A stretch of 32,500 nucleotides of DNA from Chara braunii (GCA_003427395.1 BFEA01000133.1:2850365-2882864), one strand, 5' to 3'; shown: positions 10,232 through 20,289, counted from the stretch's first letter. Program-made: numbers and translations. Notes: generated by a model from the sequence alone, not told the origin.

Positions 10232-10662
10232 ATAAGCATGATGAAACTATGTTTGTAATATTGTGCGACCCAGTACGTGGGAATTTCGAAACGCTCACGT
10301 GAAAGAATACGGAACCCCGCTGCTCAAAGAATCGCCTCAACGCAGGGTCATACACGTTTGAAGAATCCGAGGGCAGGAGAAGAGAATTAGAGTTGGGATC
10401 AGGTGAGGAGGAAGAAGATGAAGAAAATGAAGGCTTGGTTCAGAGTTTATTTAGCATAGACCAGGCGATGTGCATGGTCTCAGCCTATTTGATGGCAAAC
10501 CAAGCAGCCATTCTGGCTTTGGCTGATAGACTGGGCGAATATCCCGAAGGAGGGAGGATGGACTTAGTATATAGACCACCCCCTCGAGATGTGAGAATGC
10601 AAGGGTCGTATGCTCAATCAAGTGGTTAGCATTTTTTAGAAGTGGGCTCAAGCAAGGAGGCA
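10232..10662 (+). pseudogene. protease-RT connecting region
   Basis: A remnant of polyprotein sequence in yet another frame. The best piece (about 10310-10629) has an acidic run (GEEEEDEENEG) and a helical segment (VSAYLMANQAAILALADRLG). It is broken by a TGA near 10300 and TAG 10627. No domain recognised. Confidence 0.5.
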
Positions 10663-11935
10663 AAAGGAGGTACAAGACAGTAGACAAGAAGAGTCGTCCA
10701 GTCCCAGTATTAGTAACACATGAAGCAAGTGTGTACTATGAGCAAGAAAGAAAACTAATAAGACAAATGAGAGAGAAGTGGAAAGAAGAGGCATGCCGTA
10801 TCAATGAGGAGACAGAAAAGGACTTGATTATTGGGGAGCCCGGGTTTTTGACTAAACAGGAAAGGGCGTTGGTGATAAGCTTAATGAAAGAGAAACATTG
10901 CGCCTATGCCTTTAATAATAATCAGAGGGGGAGGTTAGATGTGGACAAGGTAGGGATGATCAAGATTCATACGATCTCGCATCAGCCTTGGAATATTAAA
11001 GGAGCCATGATCAGAGGAGAGTGGTGGATTATCTCGACGGAAAAATTGACTCACACGTGGCAGGTTTTTCTAGTGGGCCGTATGCTTCACCATGGTTCTG
11101 CTTTATTAAGTCAAACGGGGTGCTTAGATGGGTACAAGACTTGCAGAGATTAAATGTCGTGACTGTTAGGGACGCTGGAGGGCTCCCTAACGCTGATCAG
11201 CTCTCAGAAGCATGTGCTGGGAGGGCTATTATTTCTCTTATAGACCTTTACTCTGGTTATGACCAATTTCTTGTCTATCCGGCCGATAGACCGATAATTG
11301 CAATGCACATTCCTAAGGGATTGATCCATATGAATGTAGCGCCTCAAGGATGGACCAATGCAGTAGCCATGGTTCAAAGGAGTATGGTCAGAGTTATGCA
11401 GCCAATTAGTCCACAAATCACCGAGCCCTATATTGATGATCTCGCGGTGAAAGGACCAATGATAAAAGATGAACAAGAGGTTGCACCTGACATTCAAAAG
11501 TTCGTCCGGGATCATGTTAATGACCTCAGGAAGGTGCTTGATCTCCTGCAGGAGCACAACCTCACGGCAAGTGGCGCTAAAAGCAGTCACTGCATGAGAG
11601 AGGCAACCATTCTTGGGTTTGTGTGTAATGAGCAGGGGTGCTGTCCGGATACCAAGAAAACGAACAAAATTCTTGAGTGGCCGACACCATTCAAGAATAT
11701 AGATGAGGTGAGATGTTTTCTTGGGAAATGTGGGTTCTCGAGGATATTCATCAAGAGGTTTGCTGCTAAGACTGAGCATGTGAGGAAATTGGTAAGAAAG
11801 AACCAGAAATGGGAGTGGGGAGAGAAGCAAGAGCAGGTGGTGAGAGATTTAAAAAAGGAATTTGAGGAAGGAGGTCTGATATTGAGGGTTCCGGATTACG
11901 AAGCAATCTTAGAACGCCCCTTCATAATAAACTGA
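10663..11935 (+). pseudogene. pol: Ty3/Gypsy reverse transcriptase, frameshifted once
   Basis: The N-terminal part (about 10663-11020) reads in one frame to KIHTISHQPWNIKGAM. A shift at about 11020 leads into a second open frame to 11935. RT signatures follow in order: SPWFCFIKSNGVLRWVQDLQRLN (fingers), LIDLYSGYDQF (motif A, with the catalytic Asp), VAPQGWTNAV (motif B), YIDD at 11429-11440 (motif C, catalytic Asp pair), LTASGAKSSHC and ILGFVCNEQG (motifs D/E), then the thumb/connection WPTPFKNIDEVRCFLGKCGFSR. The SGYDQF and QGWTNA forms are Gypsy-type rather than Copia-type. Copia carries YVDD, and its pol order is integrase before RT, whereas here RT precedes integrase. Catalytic residues remain despite the frameshift. 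Confidence 0.9.
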
Positions 11936-12287
11936 TGCCGGACCCACTGCTCTAGGAGGAGTCTTGATACAGGCCGACCATGAGGGTAAGGAAAGACCGT
12001 CGCGCTTTGAGAGTCGAACTCTCAATTCGACTGAAAGGAATTACTCCCAATTCAAGAAGGAGGCTTTGACAGTTTTACACTGCCTACGCATCTTCAGACA
12101 TTATCTCTTTGGGAGGAGATTCATTCTAAGAGTAGATCCGACCGCCCTCATGTATTCCCTTAGAAACTTCTCACCAGCTGATCCTATAGTTGCCAGGTGG
12201 CTCACCTACATCTGGATGTTTGATTTTCAGTTGGAGCACATTCCGGGGAATAAGAACAGAGCAGAAGAGTTGAGCAGGATGGAATGA
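11928..12287 (+). pseudogene. pol: RNase H domain of pol
   Basis: Continues RT in a different frame after an apparent one-base loss near 11930. TDAGPTALGGVLIQAD carries the first catalytic Asp. It is followed by FESRTLNSTERNYSQFKKE with the conserved Glu, LRIFRHYLFGRRF and RVDPTALMYSL, then NKNRAEELSR at the end. Together with RT it would degrade the RNA strand of the replication hybrid. It ends at TGA 12285, which interrupts the polyprotein frame. Confidence 0.85.
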
Positions 12288-12736
12288 AAGAAGCCCGGAG
12301 AAGCTAAGGAGGAGGAGTCACTGGTAGACGGATTCTTAGAAGAACATGACATGCAACTCCACGTTAATGCGTGGGCTTTGAGAGTCGAGGATAATGAGGT
12401 GTGAGGGGGAAAACCTATGTGGTTCGGTTTAGCGACTTTTGTGAAGGATGAAAGGTTGGTATTGAAGTCTTTCGTTCAAGAGGACCCATGGGGAGAAAGG
12501 AATGGGGAATGGATGACAGAGCTGGTTTTAGCCGAGAGTTACAGATTGACGGACGAACCTGCTACAATTGAGGCAGGAATAAGGCAGGTAGACAGACATT
12601 TATTGACGGTAGGGAGAGTACATTACCTTGTAAACTCTCTCCTGCAAGTCCGGACCAAAGAAGAAAGAAGACCGGTAAAGGCGGATGAGATAATATTAGG
12701 AGACGACCACGAGTTTGATGAAGGGAGAGGAATTTG
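12288..12736 (+). pseudogene. RNase H-integrase linker
   Basis: Same frame as RNase H, read past TGA 12285 and a further TGA near 12402, then open from 12417 to 12735. Charged, no recognised motif (ATFVKDERLVLKSFVQED). Linkers of this kind are normal between these pol domains. Confidence 0.55.
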
Positions 12737-13980
12737 AGCAAAGGTGAAATCTCGGAAGATTTCCGAGAAGAAGAGTACGATGGGTTTCATCTAGAAATGG
12801 GGCTTCTTCTCTCAGGCGACAAGCGAAAAAAGGAAGTTAGTGAGAAAGTTCTCCGCATGAGGGACCATTATGTAGTGAGGGGTGACCATCTCTTCATCAG
12901 GGATAAAAGAGGACCTCCTAGAAGGGTTATCTGTGGCAGAAATCGACAGATTGATGTCATAGCGGCCCTTCATGATGGACCTGTTGGTGGTCACAGGGGT
13001 TTTGCCGCCACCCGCAAGAAGGTGATTGAACTGTACTTTGGGAAGGCATGTACGGGATGGTTAGAAAGTACTGTGAGTCATGTGTACCGTGCCAGGTCAA
13101 ATCATCGATCAGGTGTAAAAAGTCTCTTCATCTGAGGTATATCAAGGATGTGGGAGTTGTTGTCCACTTGGATTTGCTAGCAATGCCACTGAGACTTGGC
13201 GGGTACAATTACATCTTTGATGCCAGAGACAACCTCACAGGATTTGTTGATGGAAACGTTATCCGGACCAAGACTAGGACAGTCTTGGCTGAGCGCATCA
13301 AAGAGTATTACCTCCGGTATCCTTTTGTGGTAAAATTCACGATGGATAGAGGGTCGGAATTCACATGCAGGGACGTTAAAGAGTTATTGGATGATCTTGG
13401 CGTAATCGCCAAATACACCACCAGAGCACATCCTCAGGCTAACGCACCGGTAGAGAGAGGGCACGACACCATCACCAACTTACTGGCAAAATGGACAGCG
13501 GAAAAACCAAACTTGTTGCCTAAATTCTTACTGATAGTATTCTTCGTCGAAAATATCAGAGTCAGGAGAACCACAGGGTATGCTCCTGCAACCTTATGGT
13601 ATGGGAGACACGCCACCTTTCCAATATAAAGTTTCTTGAAGACCTGGCGAAAACAGGATCTTGAAAATGACCTGCCACTTGAAGAATTACTTGAGATCCG
13701 AGCAAGACAGGTCAGTGTCACAGAGGAAAGGATTCAGGAAGCGGTCGAGAAAGTGACCGACAGTCGGGGAAAAGACAAGGAAGTATGGGACCGGCTTCCT
13801 CGCGTACGAACTGAACCATTGGCAATCGGGGACGTAGTACTGTTGTATGACTCATCCCTAGAGAAACAATGGTCAAGGAAGTTGGATAAAAGATGGTTGG
13901 AGCCGTACAAGGTTCGACGTAAGGGGAATCATGGGGCATATAAGCTAGAGGAGATGGATGAAACGTTAAGGCTAGACTGA
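12737..13980 (+). pseudogene. pol: DD35E integrase with HHCC zinc motif, frameshift and stops
   Basis: The zinc-binding domain begins in one frame (HDGPVGGHRGFAATRKKVIELYF) and its two Cys (ESCVPCQ, about 13078-13095) are in another, so there is a frameshift near 13045. The catalytic core is open at 13048-13629. The first Asp is in VVVHLDLLAMP, the second in FTMDRGSEF and the Glu in ANAPVERGHD, spaced D-57-D-35-E as in retroviral/Gypsy integrases. TAA 13627 interrupts. The C-terminal part has the GPY/F-like module LDKRWLEPYKVRRKGNHGAYKL, and TGA 13978 stands where a Trp is likely. A short further stretch (SRSRLKKF) shows that coding ran on to about 14020. No chromodomain seen. Confidence 0.88.
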
Positions 13981-14022
13981 GTTTCTAGATCCAGGTTGAA
14001 GAAATTCAGAACAAGAAATAAG

Positions 14023-14162
14023 GTGAGTCGGTAACTTGAAGATAAGTCAATTCATTCCTCCCTCAAACACCTTGTGATTGCATTATTGCGAACCCGGTAT
14101 TGTTGCCCGGTTGCTAATAACCTTTTGCACCTGTCACTTTCCTCGTCATTTTCTGTGTGCAG
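14023..14162 (+). other. candidate 140-bp spliceosomal intron between pol and the second gag
   Basis: Donor AAG|GTGAGTCGG at 14023, branch-like TTGCTAATAAC at 14111-14121, a pyrimidine-rich run (CACTTTCCTCGTCATTTTCTG) and acceptor TGTGCAG ending at 14162. All four elements are well placed. It lies just after the integrase C terminus and before the second Gag ORF. It could remove the spacer in a read-through RNA, or serve as acceptor for a longer splice that makes a subgenomic mRNA for the downstream ORF. Confidence 0.5.
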
Positions 14163-14284
14163 GCTTAATCCTGTAAAGGGAGCGACAATGACACGAAAGG
14201 GAGGGGTGGCGGGGCCTTTCCAGGCCAGCTTCTGGCAGGGAACGGCGACAGGGATTACGGTGGGTAACCAGGGACGCAGATGGA

Positions 14285-14815
14285 ATGCCAATCTACAAGA
14301 AGGGGGACAATTTGAGGATGTTCCTGAGGGGGTTCGAGGATTACGTATTCAGGAGGGAGTGGGACACCCCAACCACGTTGTTCAAAGTAAATGGTGTGGG
14401 GCAGTGTCAATTGAAGATTGAAGATGTTACCACCGACTGTCTGGGATAGATGAGTTTCAAGACAGAGATGTGGGCTGAATATGGGGACCTGAGGAGAGAC
14501 GAGATCGAGGATGATATCATCTTCGATGAGACTAATGTGGAGGATTTTGAGCATAGCATCACTCTGTGTGCAGAGAGGAAAGGGTGGAAGGAAGAGGAAA
14601 AGTTGGAATAAGTGATGGCGAGAGTAGACCCCATAAAATATGAGAGTATGAGAAAGATCAATGAGGAGTTAGATACCTGGGGAGGGTTTCTTGTCAAGTT
14701 TAGAAGAACCTACATTCTGGCTGTACAGAGACAGAATAAAAGGCAGTTACTTCAAGAGCAGGGATTGCGGATCGGGAGAAGAAGAGACAGGTTGGGGAGG
14801 AAAGCTTAAGAGGAA
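14285..14815 (+). pseudogene. second Gag-like ORF, N-terminal domain (gag2)
   Basis: One frame from ATG 14285 (MPIYKKGDNLRMFLRGFE) is interrupted by a TAG near 14448 and TAA 14609 and ends with a TAA near 14807. The pattern (polar start, then GDNLRMFLRGFEDYVF, W, and SFKTEMWAEYGD) matches the retrotransposon Gag N-domain and parallels Gag at 7381. It is followed by GFLVKFRRTYILAVQRQ. It lies downstream of integrase on the same strand with no pol behind it. It is either the start of a truncated second element or an extra Gag of the same element. Confidence 0.6.
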
Positions 14816-15207
14816 TTGATGAGGATGATGTACCCCTCAGACAGGTGCTTGACAAGAAAAGGACAACAATTCAGAAGGGAAATGGATCGTTAAACAAGAC
14901 TACAAAGGCACGAGAGGAAGGAAGAAGCAAGGAAAATAAACAAAGCAAGGAAGAAGATGAATAAGAGAAGCAGGATAAGGATGGTGAAGAGGAAGGGAAG
15001 AAGGAAGTGGAGGAGGTAGCAAAGGAGAAAGAGGGCATAAAGAAGAATAAGAAGAAGAAAGATGGGGGAAATATAACAGGGAGAGAGACTGGAATAACAG
15101 CGGCTGAGAACCCTCTCAAGTAGTAAGGGTCAAGAAGAATGACCAAAGAAGAGAGAGAAAAGAGGGAGGAAATAAATAAGGAATGGAGAAACAAGATGGT
15201 CACTTAA
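14816..15207 (+). pseudogene. Lys/Glu-rich connecting sequence of gag2
   Basis: Purine-rich DNA whose frames read as Lys/Glu-rich low-complexity peptide, broken by several stops. It connects the Gag-like N-domain with the coiled-coil ORF. No separate function inferred. Confidence 0.45.
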
Positions 15208-15924
15208 GTGAAGGAAGATGAGCTACCTGCAGATGCCCCTTGGAGTGAGAAGATCGAGAATGTCTTGTTGGCTGAAACAATCAAGGGCTCCAAGTCAGAC
15301 ATGGACAGGTTAATCAGATTGCATGAGCTACTTCGAGATGACTGTGAATGGATCCTTGAGGGAGAAGCAGAGGTGACTGAGAAATTGGAAGGAGCAGGAA
15401 ATAGTCAGAGAGAGAATGACGAGGCTGAGAAGTTTGAGACTTCAATGAGAGAACTCCAAAAAAAGGTAAGAGAAAAAGAGAAATTGCTCATTCAGGGGGT
15501 AGTAAGTCACATCCCTGAAATCCTAAAAGAAATTCAGAGATTAAGAAAGAGGGAAGAAAACAAGAATGTACAGGTGGAGAGAATGGAAAAGGAGGTAAAG
15601 AGAATGAAGGTTGAAATGAGCAAAGTTAATGAGGAACAAAAGGAATTGAAAAAGCAAGTTGAATCATTGAGTGTTGCCTTAAGCAATATGGACAAGGAGG
15701 TGGAGAAAGAGAGAGTTGAGCGAGAAAAATTACAGAAGAAAGTTGGCAAGTTGGAAGCGAAGGTTAGTGAACAAGAAAAAGAGATGGAGGTTGTAAAGAA
15801 AGAAAGAAAGAAGGAAAGTAAGAATTGGAAAGAGAAGTGGAAGGCAATAGAGAAGAAGATAGAGAGTCTCAAAATGGTTACTCAAGGGGAAGGAGCAAAA
15901 ATGTCTACAAAGATAGTTGAATAG
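15208..15924 (+). CDS. coiled-coil ORF of the gag2 region (238 aa)
   Basis: An open 238-codon frame, read here from GTG 15208; ATG 15301 is the first Met. Residues 1-60 are acidic and polar (DELPADAPWSEKIENVLL). From about residue 70 to the end it is a long heptad-type coiled coil (QRLRKREENKNVQVERMEKEV and similar), very rich in Glu, Lys and Arg. The encoded segment would oligomerise, as the middle of many plant-type Gag proteins is expected to do. It lies between the Gag-like N-domain and the zinc-knuckle ORF, so I read it as the middle of a broken gag2. The purine-rich DNA strand alone could produce a spurious coiled coil, but the flanking Gag motifs argue against that. Confidence 0.5.
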   Translation: MKEDELPADAPWSEKIENVLLAETIKGSKSDMDRLIRLHELLRDDCEWILEGEAEVTEKLEGAGNSQRENDEAEKFETSMRELQKKVREKEKLLIQGVVSHIPEILKEIQRLRKREENKNVQVERMEKEVKRMKVEMSKVNEEQKELKKQVESLSVALSNMDKEVEKERVEREKLQKKVGKLEAKVSEQEKEMEVVKKERKKESKNWKEKWKAIEKKIESLKMVTQGEGAKMSTKIVE

Positions 15925-16451
15925 AACGGCGAGCCGGGGTTTAAGATCAGGAATGCTACAGGGACACTTAATGTATAAAGGGAAGACTCAGAAAGAGCAA
16001 GCAGAGAAGTATTGGGACAAAGAGGGGAAATATCAATCAGCTTACTGTCATTCCAGCTTCTGCTCACAAGCAGGTTGAGTTAATGACATCTGATGAGGTC
16101 ACAAAGCCTTCCAATGAAGGCGAATCCAGGGATAGTAAAAAGAGACCCTATTCTGAGGTGGTGGAAGTAGGCGGAGAGAAGGAGATGACATTTTCACACC
16201 ATTCTGCCAAAAAACCAAGAAGTGAGGACAAAAAGTTGTGTTGGTATTGCATGAAGGGGGTGCATCTGAGAGAGGAATGCTCAGGTTTTAAGTTTGATGA
16301 GGAAAAGGGTCTGGTAAGGTTGGATGAGAACAAGAAGCTCATTGACAAGGAAGGGAACCCTATTAAGAAGACCAAGGATGGGTTCAGAGCTCAGTTGTAT
16401 AGACAGTTGAACCTCAGTATGGTAGACTGGGGGAAAAAGTATGTACCTTGA
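15925..16451 (+). pseudogene. gag2 C-terminal part with CCHC zinc knuckle
   Basis: After the coiled coil the frame shifts. The segment at about 16028-16451 is open (ATG 16083) and encodes a basic stretch and then a CCHC knuckle at 16239-16280 (C-x2-C-x4-H-x4-C). The tail after the knuckle (DEEKGLVRLDENKKLIDKEG) resembles the tail after the knuckle of Gag at 8911-9000 (DEQDGII..DGDVYDKRG), which supports shared ancestry. It ends at TGA 16449 and no protease or RT follows. Confidence 0.65.
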
Positions 16452-16550
16452 CCTCTTATGATACTCTGCAACCATTCACAATCCTTTCTATCTCTTAACA
16501 AGATTTTGTACACTAAGGGTCAAAAGCGTAAAGTAGGCGAGGATTTCTTT

Positions 16551-16650
16551 CCTTATGAGGAAATGTTGTTAACAACGGAAAGGGTGTCGATAATTTTTTT
16601 CCTTGGGAGGAAATGTTGTTAACAACAGAAAGGGTGTCGATAATTTTTTA
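16551..16650. repeat. 50-bp tandem duplication
   Basis: Copies at 16551-16600 and 16601-16650 differ at about four positions. Each contains GGAAATGTTGTTAACAAC, with the palindrome GTTGTTAACAAC, and GAAAGGGTGTCGATAATTTTTT. It lies just downstream of gag2, where a duplicated polypurine-type signal would be expected, although each purine run is short. Confidence 0.9.
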
Positions 16651-16699
16651 GATCTGTATTATGATATGGAGTTAGCTCGGCATGAGTAATTTGGTGAGT

Positions 16700-16725
16700 A
16701 AGGACAGGGGAGGTATGTAACACGG
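16700..16725 (+). other. candidate polypurine tract and LTR start
   Basis: AAGGACAGGGGAGG is followed by TATGTAACACGGAATTC. A purine tract directly before TGTAACA is a usual 3' LTR boundary in plant-type elements. If correct, the LTR begins with TG at 16716. No second copy of this LTR start was found upstream in the window, so the call is tentative. Confidence 0.35.
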
Positions 16726-17200
16726 AATTCAGACTTCTTTTCTTTAAAGGAAGGCCGTTTATTCTGTCTTCCTTTCTCTTGAGTTGTATATTTTTGATAT
16801 CATTCATGGGGTATGCCGGCGAGAGACACTTTCACTTTCACATTTGAGCTGATCCAGTGTTTGATTTTGTATGGATATCAGTGTCAACTGCGCTATCAAG
16901 TTTTGAACTAGGATGCTTAGAAAAGCGCCTAAGTGTTGAAGAAAAATAGAGTGACATGTGATGTGTATGGTCTGAGAGTGTTTTGATATCGATAGTCAGA
17001 TTTTTCATACTTTTGAAAAGAAATGAGAAAGTTAAAATTTTTTGATACGTTTGAGGAACCCTGTGAGACAGGGAAATGCATGTTGTGGATGGTCTCTTTT
17101 GACCTTTGACAAGACAAGGGGTCAAACAAATACTCTTTATACTCTCCTTAAAGAGGTACTGGTTGATTTTTTCTATTGAGGCAACATCTCTATTCTGTTG
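16726..17200. other. non-coding, AT-rich
   Basis: No gene supported. Both strands have only short frames without motifs. It may be the 5' part of an LTR that starts at 16716. Confidence 0.5.
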
Positions 17201-17204
17201 GTTC

Positions 17205-17430
17205 TCAGTTGCCGATGGGAGCACCGTCTGCGGCAGGGAAACCCGCCGGATTCTGGGACCCCTCATGACTAGCCTTTGGTTGAAAGTCACAAGTGGGTTT
17301 GTTTGCGGCAACAATTTCCATAAATGTAAGGATTAAGTTTTGACTGATAGCTGGGGGACGTCGTCTACGACAGGGATACCCGCCTGATTCTGGGACCTTC
17401 CACTTAACTTTTGTTTATGTTGAAAGTGTC
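17205..17430. repeat. diverged direct repeat pair, offset about 137 bp
   Basis: Two related blocks (17205-17290 and 17340-17430) share CGTCT.CG.CAGGGA.ACCCGCC and GATTCTGGGACC, and later GTTGAAAGT. In the first block GGCAGGGAAACCCGCC can fold as a small hairpin. GGATTCTGGGACC recurs at 21795 inside hairpin unit 13 of the large array, which links the two regions. Confidence 0.7.
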
Positions 17431-18326
17431 ATTGTCAACAAGCATAAAATTTTGGAAATAACTGGAAGGATTATGAGACCTTGCTCATTAAAAGAAGCTT
17501 ATGAGTGAGATTGGCAAAATGGGTAGCAAGAGTGGAGGAACCTACTTATAAAAGTGAGGTTCATCGACGAAAAGCATAAGATGTATTTTATAAAGGATAC
17601 CCCTGCCCGGTTGTTTTTGTGAGTGTCCAAAATAAGTGGTTCGTGTATGATAATGAATGACCAGCCAAGCTTGGCAGGGCCCAAACCATGAGATGCATTT
17701 GTAACTCGTGTGGTTTGTTTCAGTAAGCCGAAAGAATGAAACGTCTGAATTCCATACATCGAAAGGTTCTTATTGAGGGAAAGTTTAAATATGGGGACAG
17801 TGAGGGTCTTCGAACCGCAACTTCATCCAGGGGATCGGATTTTGACTACTTGTCGCGTTAGAAGGTATTTCTTTGCATTTAGATTCCCCAGCGACGGTGT
17901 CGAGCGCATCGGTCCCGCACGGGGACCCTCCCAACCGCGTCACGCAAGATTATGCAGGACTTGTCGTGGAGAGCGTTTGCCGCTTCGGCCGAGTGCGCCA
18001 ACAGTACCTCTCGCGAGCCCCTACGACAGGACAGAGTCACGCGAGGCACCGCTACCTCCACCTGCGGGAGCTGTCACCATCCCTTAGGTGTAGCATACGA
18101 CGTACGTGCGGTCGAACGCTCAAAAATTGAACCCGTGCGTGAATCGACGTACTGGGGGGCTGAGGTCCCAGACTCGACTCGACGCCGGTCGACTAGGACG
18201 CACTACTCTCACCACGCATTACATCACAACTCTCATATTTACTACTCATAACACATGGGAACGCACACAGAATGGACACCACTAATAACGCCACAACACA
18301 ATAATTCATAGTCCATTCATTATCCG
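17431..18326. other. non-coding, AT-rich then GC-rich
   Basis: No gene recognised. Base composition changes near 17870 to GC-rich with CG dinucleotides. GGTCCC-gcacg-GGGACC (about 17911) is one of several short hairpins at the start of the structured region. Confidence 0.5.
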
Positions 18327-19278
18327 ACCCATAACTTTATGCGCCAAGGTCAGGTAGACATCGCGCAACGGACCCTCGTATAAGTGTTGAGCGAACGCAT
18401 GACCTTCTCATGTCGATCAGCCATGCGGACACACGCAAGCCTTCGCGCTGATGGGGTACTATACAGTACTCGTAGCCTTGCGGCCCTTGATAATCTCGAG
18501 GGTCGCGTTCGACACTCAGGTGTCGGCTGACAAGCGCTCTGAGGAATAATCTCTCGACGCCAGACAACCGTCATGGGCGGTTGAAGACCTCACCCTCTTC
18601 TGCACCCTGTGCAGAGGGGTTGAGTAGACAGCTTTAAGCTGTCGTGGCGGTCAAACACCAAGGGGTTTTACTTCGATGGCTGCCACGGACTATAACGTCC
18701 AACCATGACGCTTAAGAAGGACGACTCTCTCCAACTCTCAAAAGGTTGACGACCCATACTCATAGGCTACCCAATGTCCGGGATAGTGAGGCCCGCACAC
18801 GGGCTCCCATAGGCCGACTGGGACTAGTCCTTCGCCCGTGTATCGCTTCGCGATACCAAACCCCGAGTCTGTTGGCCATAACGCGCGCCTTGCCGCCTAA
18901 CCCATAACTTTTAGTGCGAGTGTCGGCCAGCGTTGAGCTCGCGGATTTAGTATAAGGTCGCGTGGACGCAGTACCTACGCATACAGACGCACTATGCAAC
19001 TCTTCATGAGTATCTGCGATGACGGCGCATTATGAGGTGCCCATACTCAAATGGCCTATTCCGAGCCATGGGATAGTTCCCGACGCTTGGGTGTTGGCTG
19101 AAGCGTGCGCTAAGGGGAGGTAACCCTTTAACAGACGCAAAACCGGCCTGAGGGCCTCGCCGCCTTCTGCACCCTGAGGTGACCTAACAGGTTCGGGGTA
19201 AGACGACCTCTAAGGTGGGCAAGACTTAGGAGCGGTGGTGAGTTGTCTGGCACACTACCAGCTACACGCTAACCCTTC
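18327..19278. repeat. hairpin-rich diverged tandem repeat (about 570-bp offset)
   Basis: Two diverged copies are collinear. ACCCATAACTTT(A/T)..GCG occurs at 18327 and 18899, GTAT/AGTATAAG..G nearby in each, GGTGT(C/T)GGCTGA in each, and CTTCTGCACCCTG at about 18598 and 19164. A sub-repeat (CCCATACTCA.A.GGC, GGGATAGT) appears at about 18750 and 19040. The first copy is dense in stems: TCTGCAC-cct-GTGCAGA (18599-18615), GACAGCTTTAAGCTGTC (18627-18643) and GTATCGC-ttc-GCGATAC (18840-18856). No rRNA, tRNA or protein match was recognised. The next tandem block (19279) begins with the related ACCCGGAACTTTATCGC. Confidence 0.65.
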
Positions 19279-19664
19279 CACCCGGAACTTTATCGCTCCA
19301 CCGAATTACTTGTTAACGAGGATAATGAACACGTACTCTTGATACCACCAACAAACATTGTCAGGACTAGCCTTATAGGGGTTACCCGAATGTACACCAA
19401 ATCATCAGAAATGGGAACAGAATAGTCTCACTCAAACAAGGGGTTGTGGGGTAGTTCACTCTTACGACAGTCACCCGGAACTTTATCGCTCCACCGAATT
19501 ACTTGTTAACGAGGATAATGAACAAGTACTCTTGATACCACCAACAAACATTGTCAGGACTAGCCTCATAGGGGTTACCCGAATATACACCAAATCATCA
19601 GAAACGGAAACAGAACAGTCTCACTCAAACAAGGGATTGTGGGGTAGTTCACTCTTACGACAGT
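19279..19664. repeat. 193-bp tandem duplication
   Basis: Copies at 19279-19471 and 19472-19664 differ at about seven positions, so the duplication is recent relative to its surroundings. Each holds CTCTTGATACCACCAAC, whose complement TGGTATCAAGAG resembles a plant initiator-Met primer site with an internal difference. Confidence 0.95.
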
Positions 19665-20223
19665 TTTGTGGTTTGCCCATCTGATCCAAAGACACGATCA
19701 CCCAACGTGACTCAGATGAAACTCTTTCATACATACCTGCAATTACATCACAGAATCAAGCAAGGATCCACACACTACACGGAGTCAACTCCAACCATCC
19801 TCCACACTCATACCCCTTGCTTTAGCCATGCAAGCCCCAACCTTCAGCCAACCAACCATAATTAAATACTCAAAACCTTTGTTAAATGGTCATTCAATAA
19901 AAGTTTGGATGAAACCTCAACGAAACAATAAAAATCACCAGGGCTAAAGCCTTTTCAGGTTGAGTATTGAGGGTGAATTGGGACTGAGTCGTAAACCGGC
20001 GAATCGGCAACCGACCTGTTATCAACGATAACAGAAGAATGATCCTTTGAAGGAATAGGCCGAACAGATCAAGCCTTCAAGTGATATACGGAAACCTGCA
20101 GCACAGTACAGGCGAAAGAAAAGGTACTACTTATGCTTGTGCCAAGGGGAGAACACTTCCCCTAGTCGTATCTCGGCTCCCCTATTAGTACTAAGTCGCT
20201 GACCATCTCCTCTAATCATAATG
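19665..20223. other. non-coding spacer
   Basis: No gene supported. It contains a short repeat of CAACC/CCAACC phrases near 19840 and no domain-bearing frame. Confidence 0.5.
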
Positions 20224-20289
20224 AATCTGCCAAGTAACTCCTAACTGAAAATATTCAATCTGCCAAGTAACTCCTAACTGAAAATATTC
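20224..20289. repeat. 33-bp exact tandem duplication
   Basis: AATCTGCCAAGTAACTCC and the following 15 bases are repeated exactly at 20224-20256 and 20257-20289. Confidence 0.97.

Noticed and set aside
11204-11830. 208-codon minus-strand ORF
   Set aside because: Shadow of the reverse transcriptase on the other strand.
17790-17815. Polypurine tract and LTR start at GGGGACAGTGAGGG
   Set aside because: No TG start with a matching second copy could be found; the site at 16716 fits better.
18327-19278. Ribosomal RNA or group II intron
   Set aside because: No conserved rRNA segment and no domain V/VI pattern was recognised despite the many stems.
19335-19356. Primer-binding site on the minus strand (TGGTATCAAGAG)
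   Set aside because: Has an extra base relative to the initiator-Met PBS and is repeated in the 193-bp tandem; no LTR end next to it.
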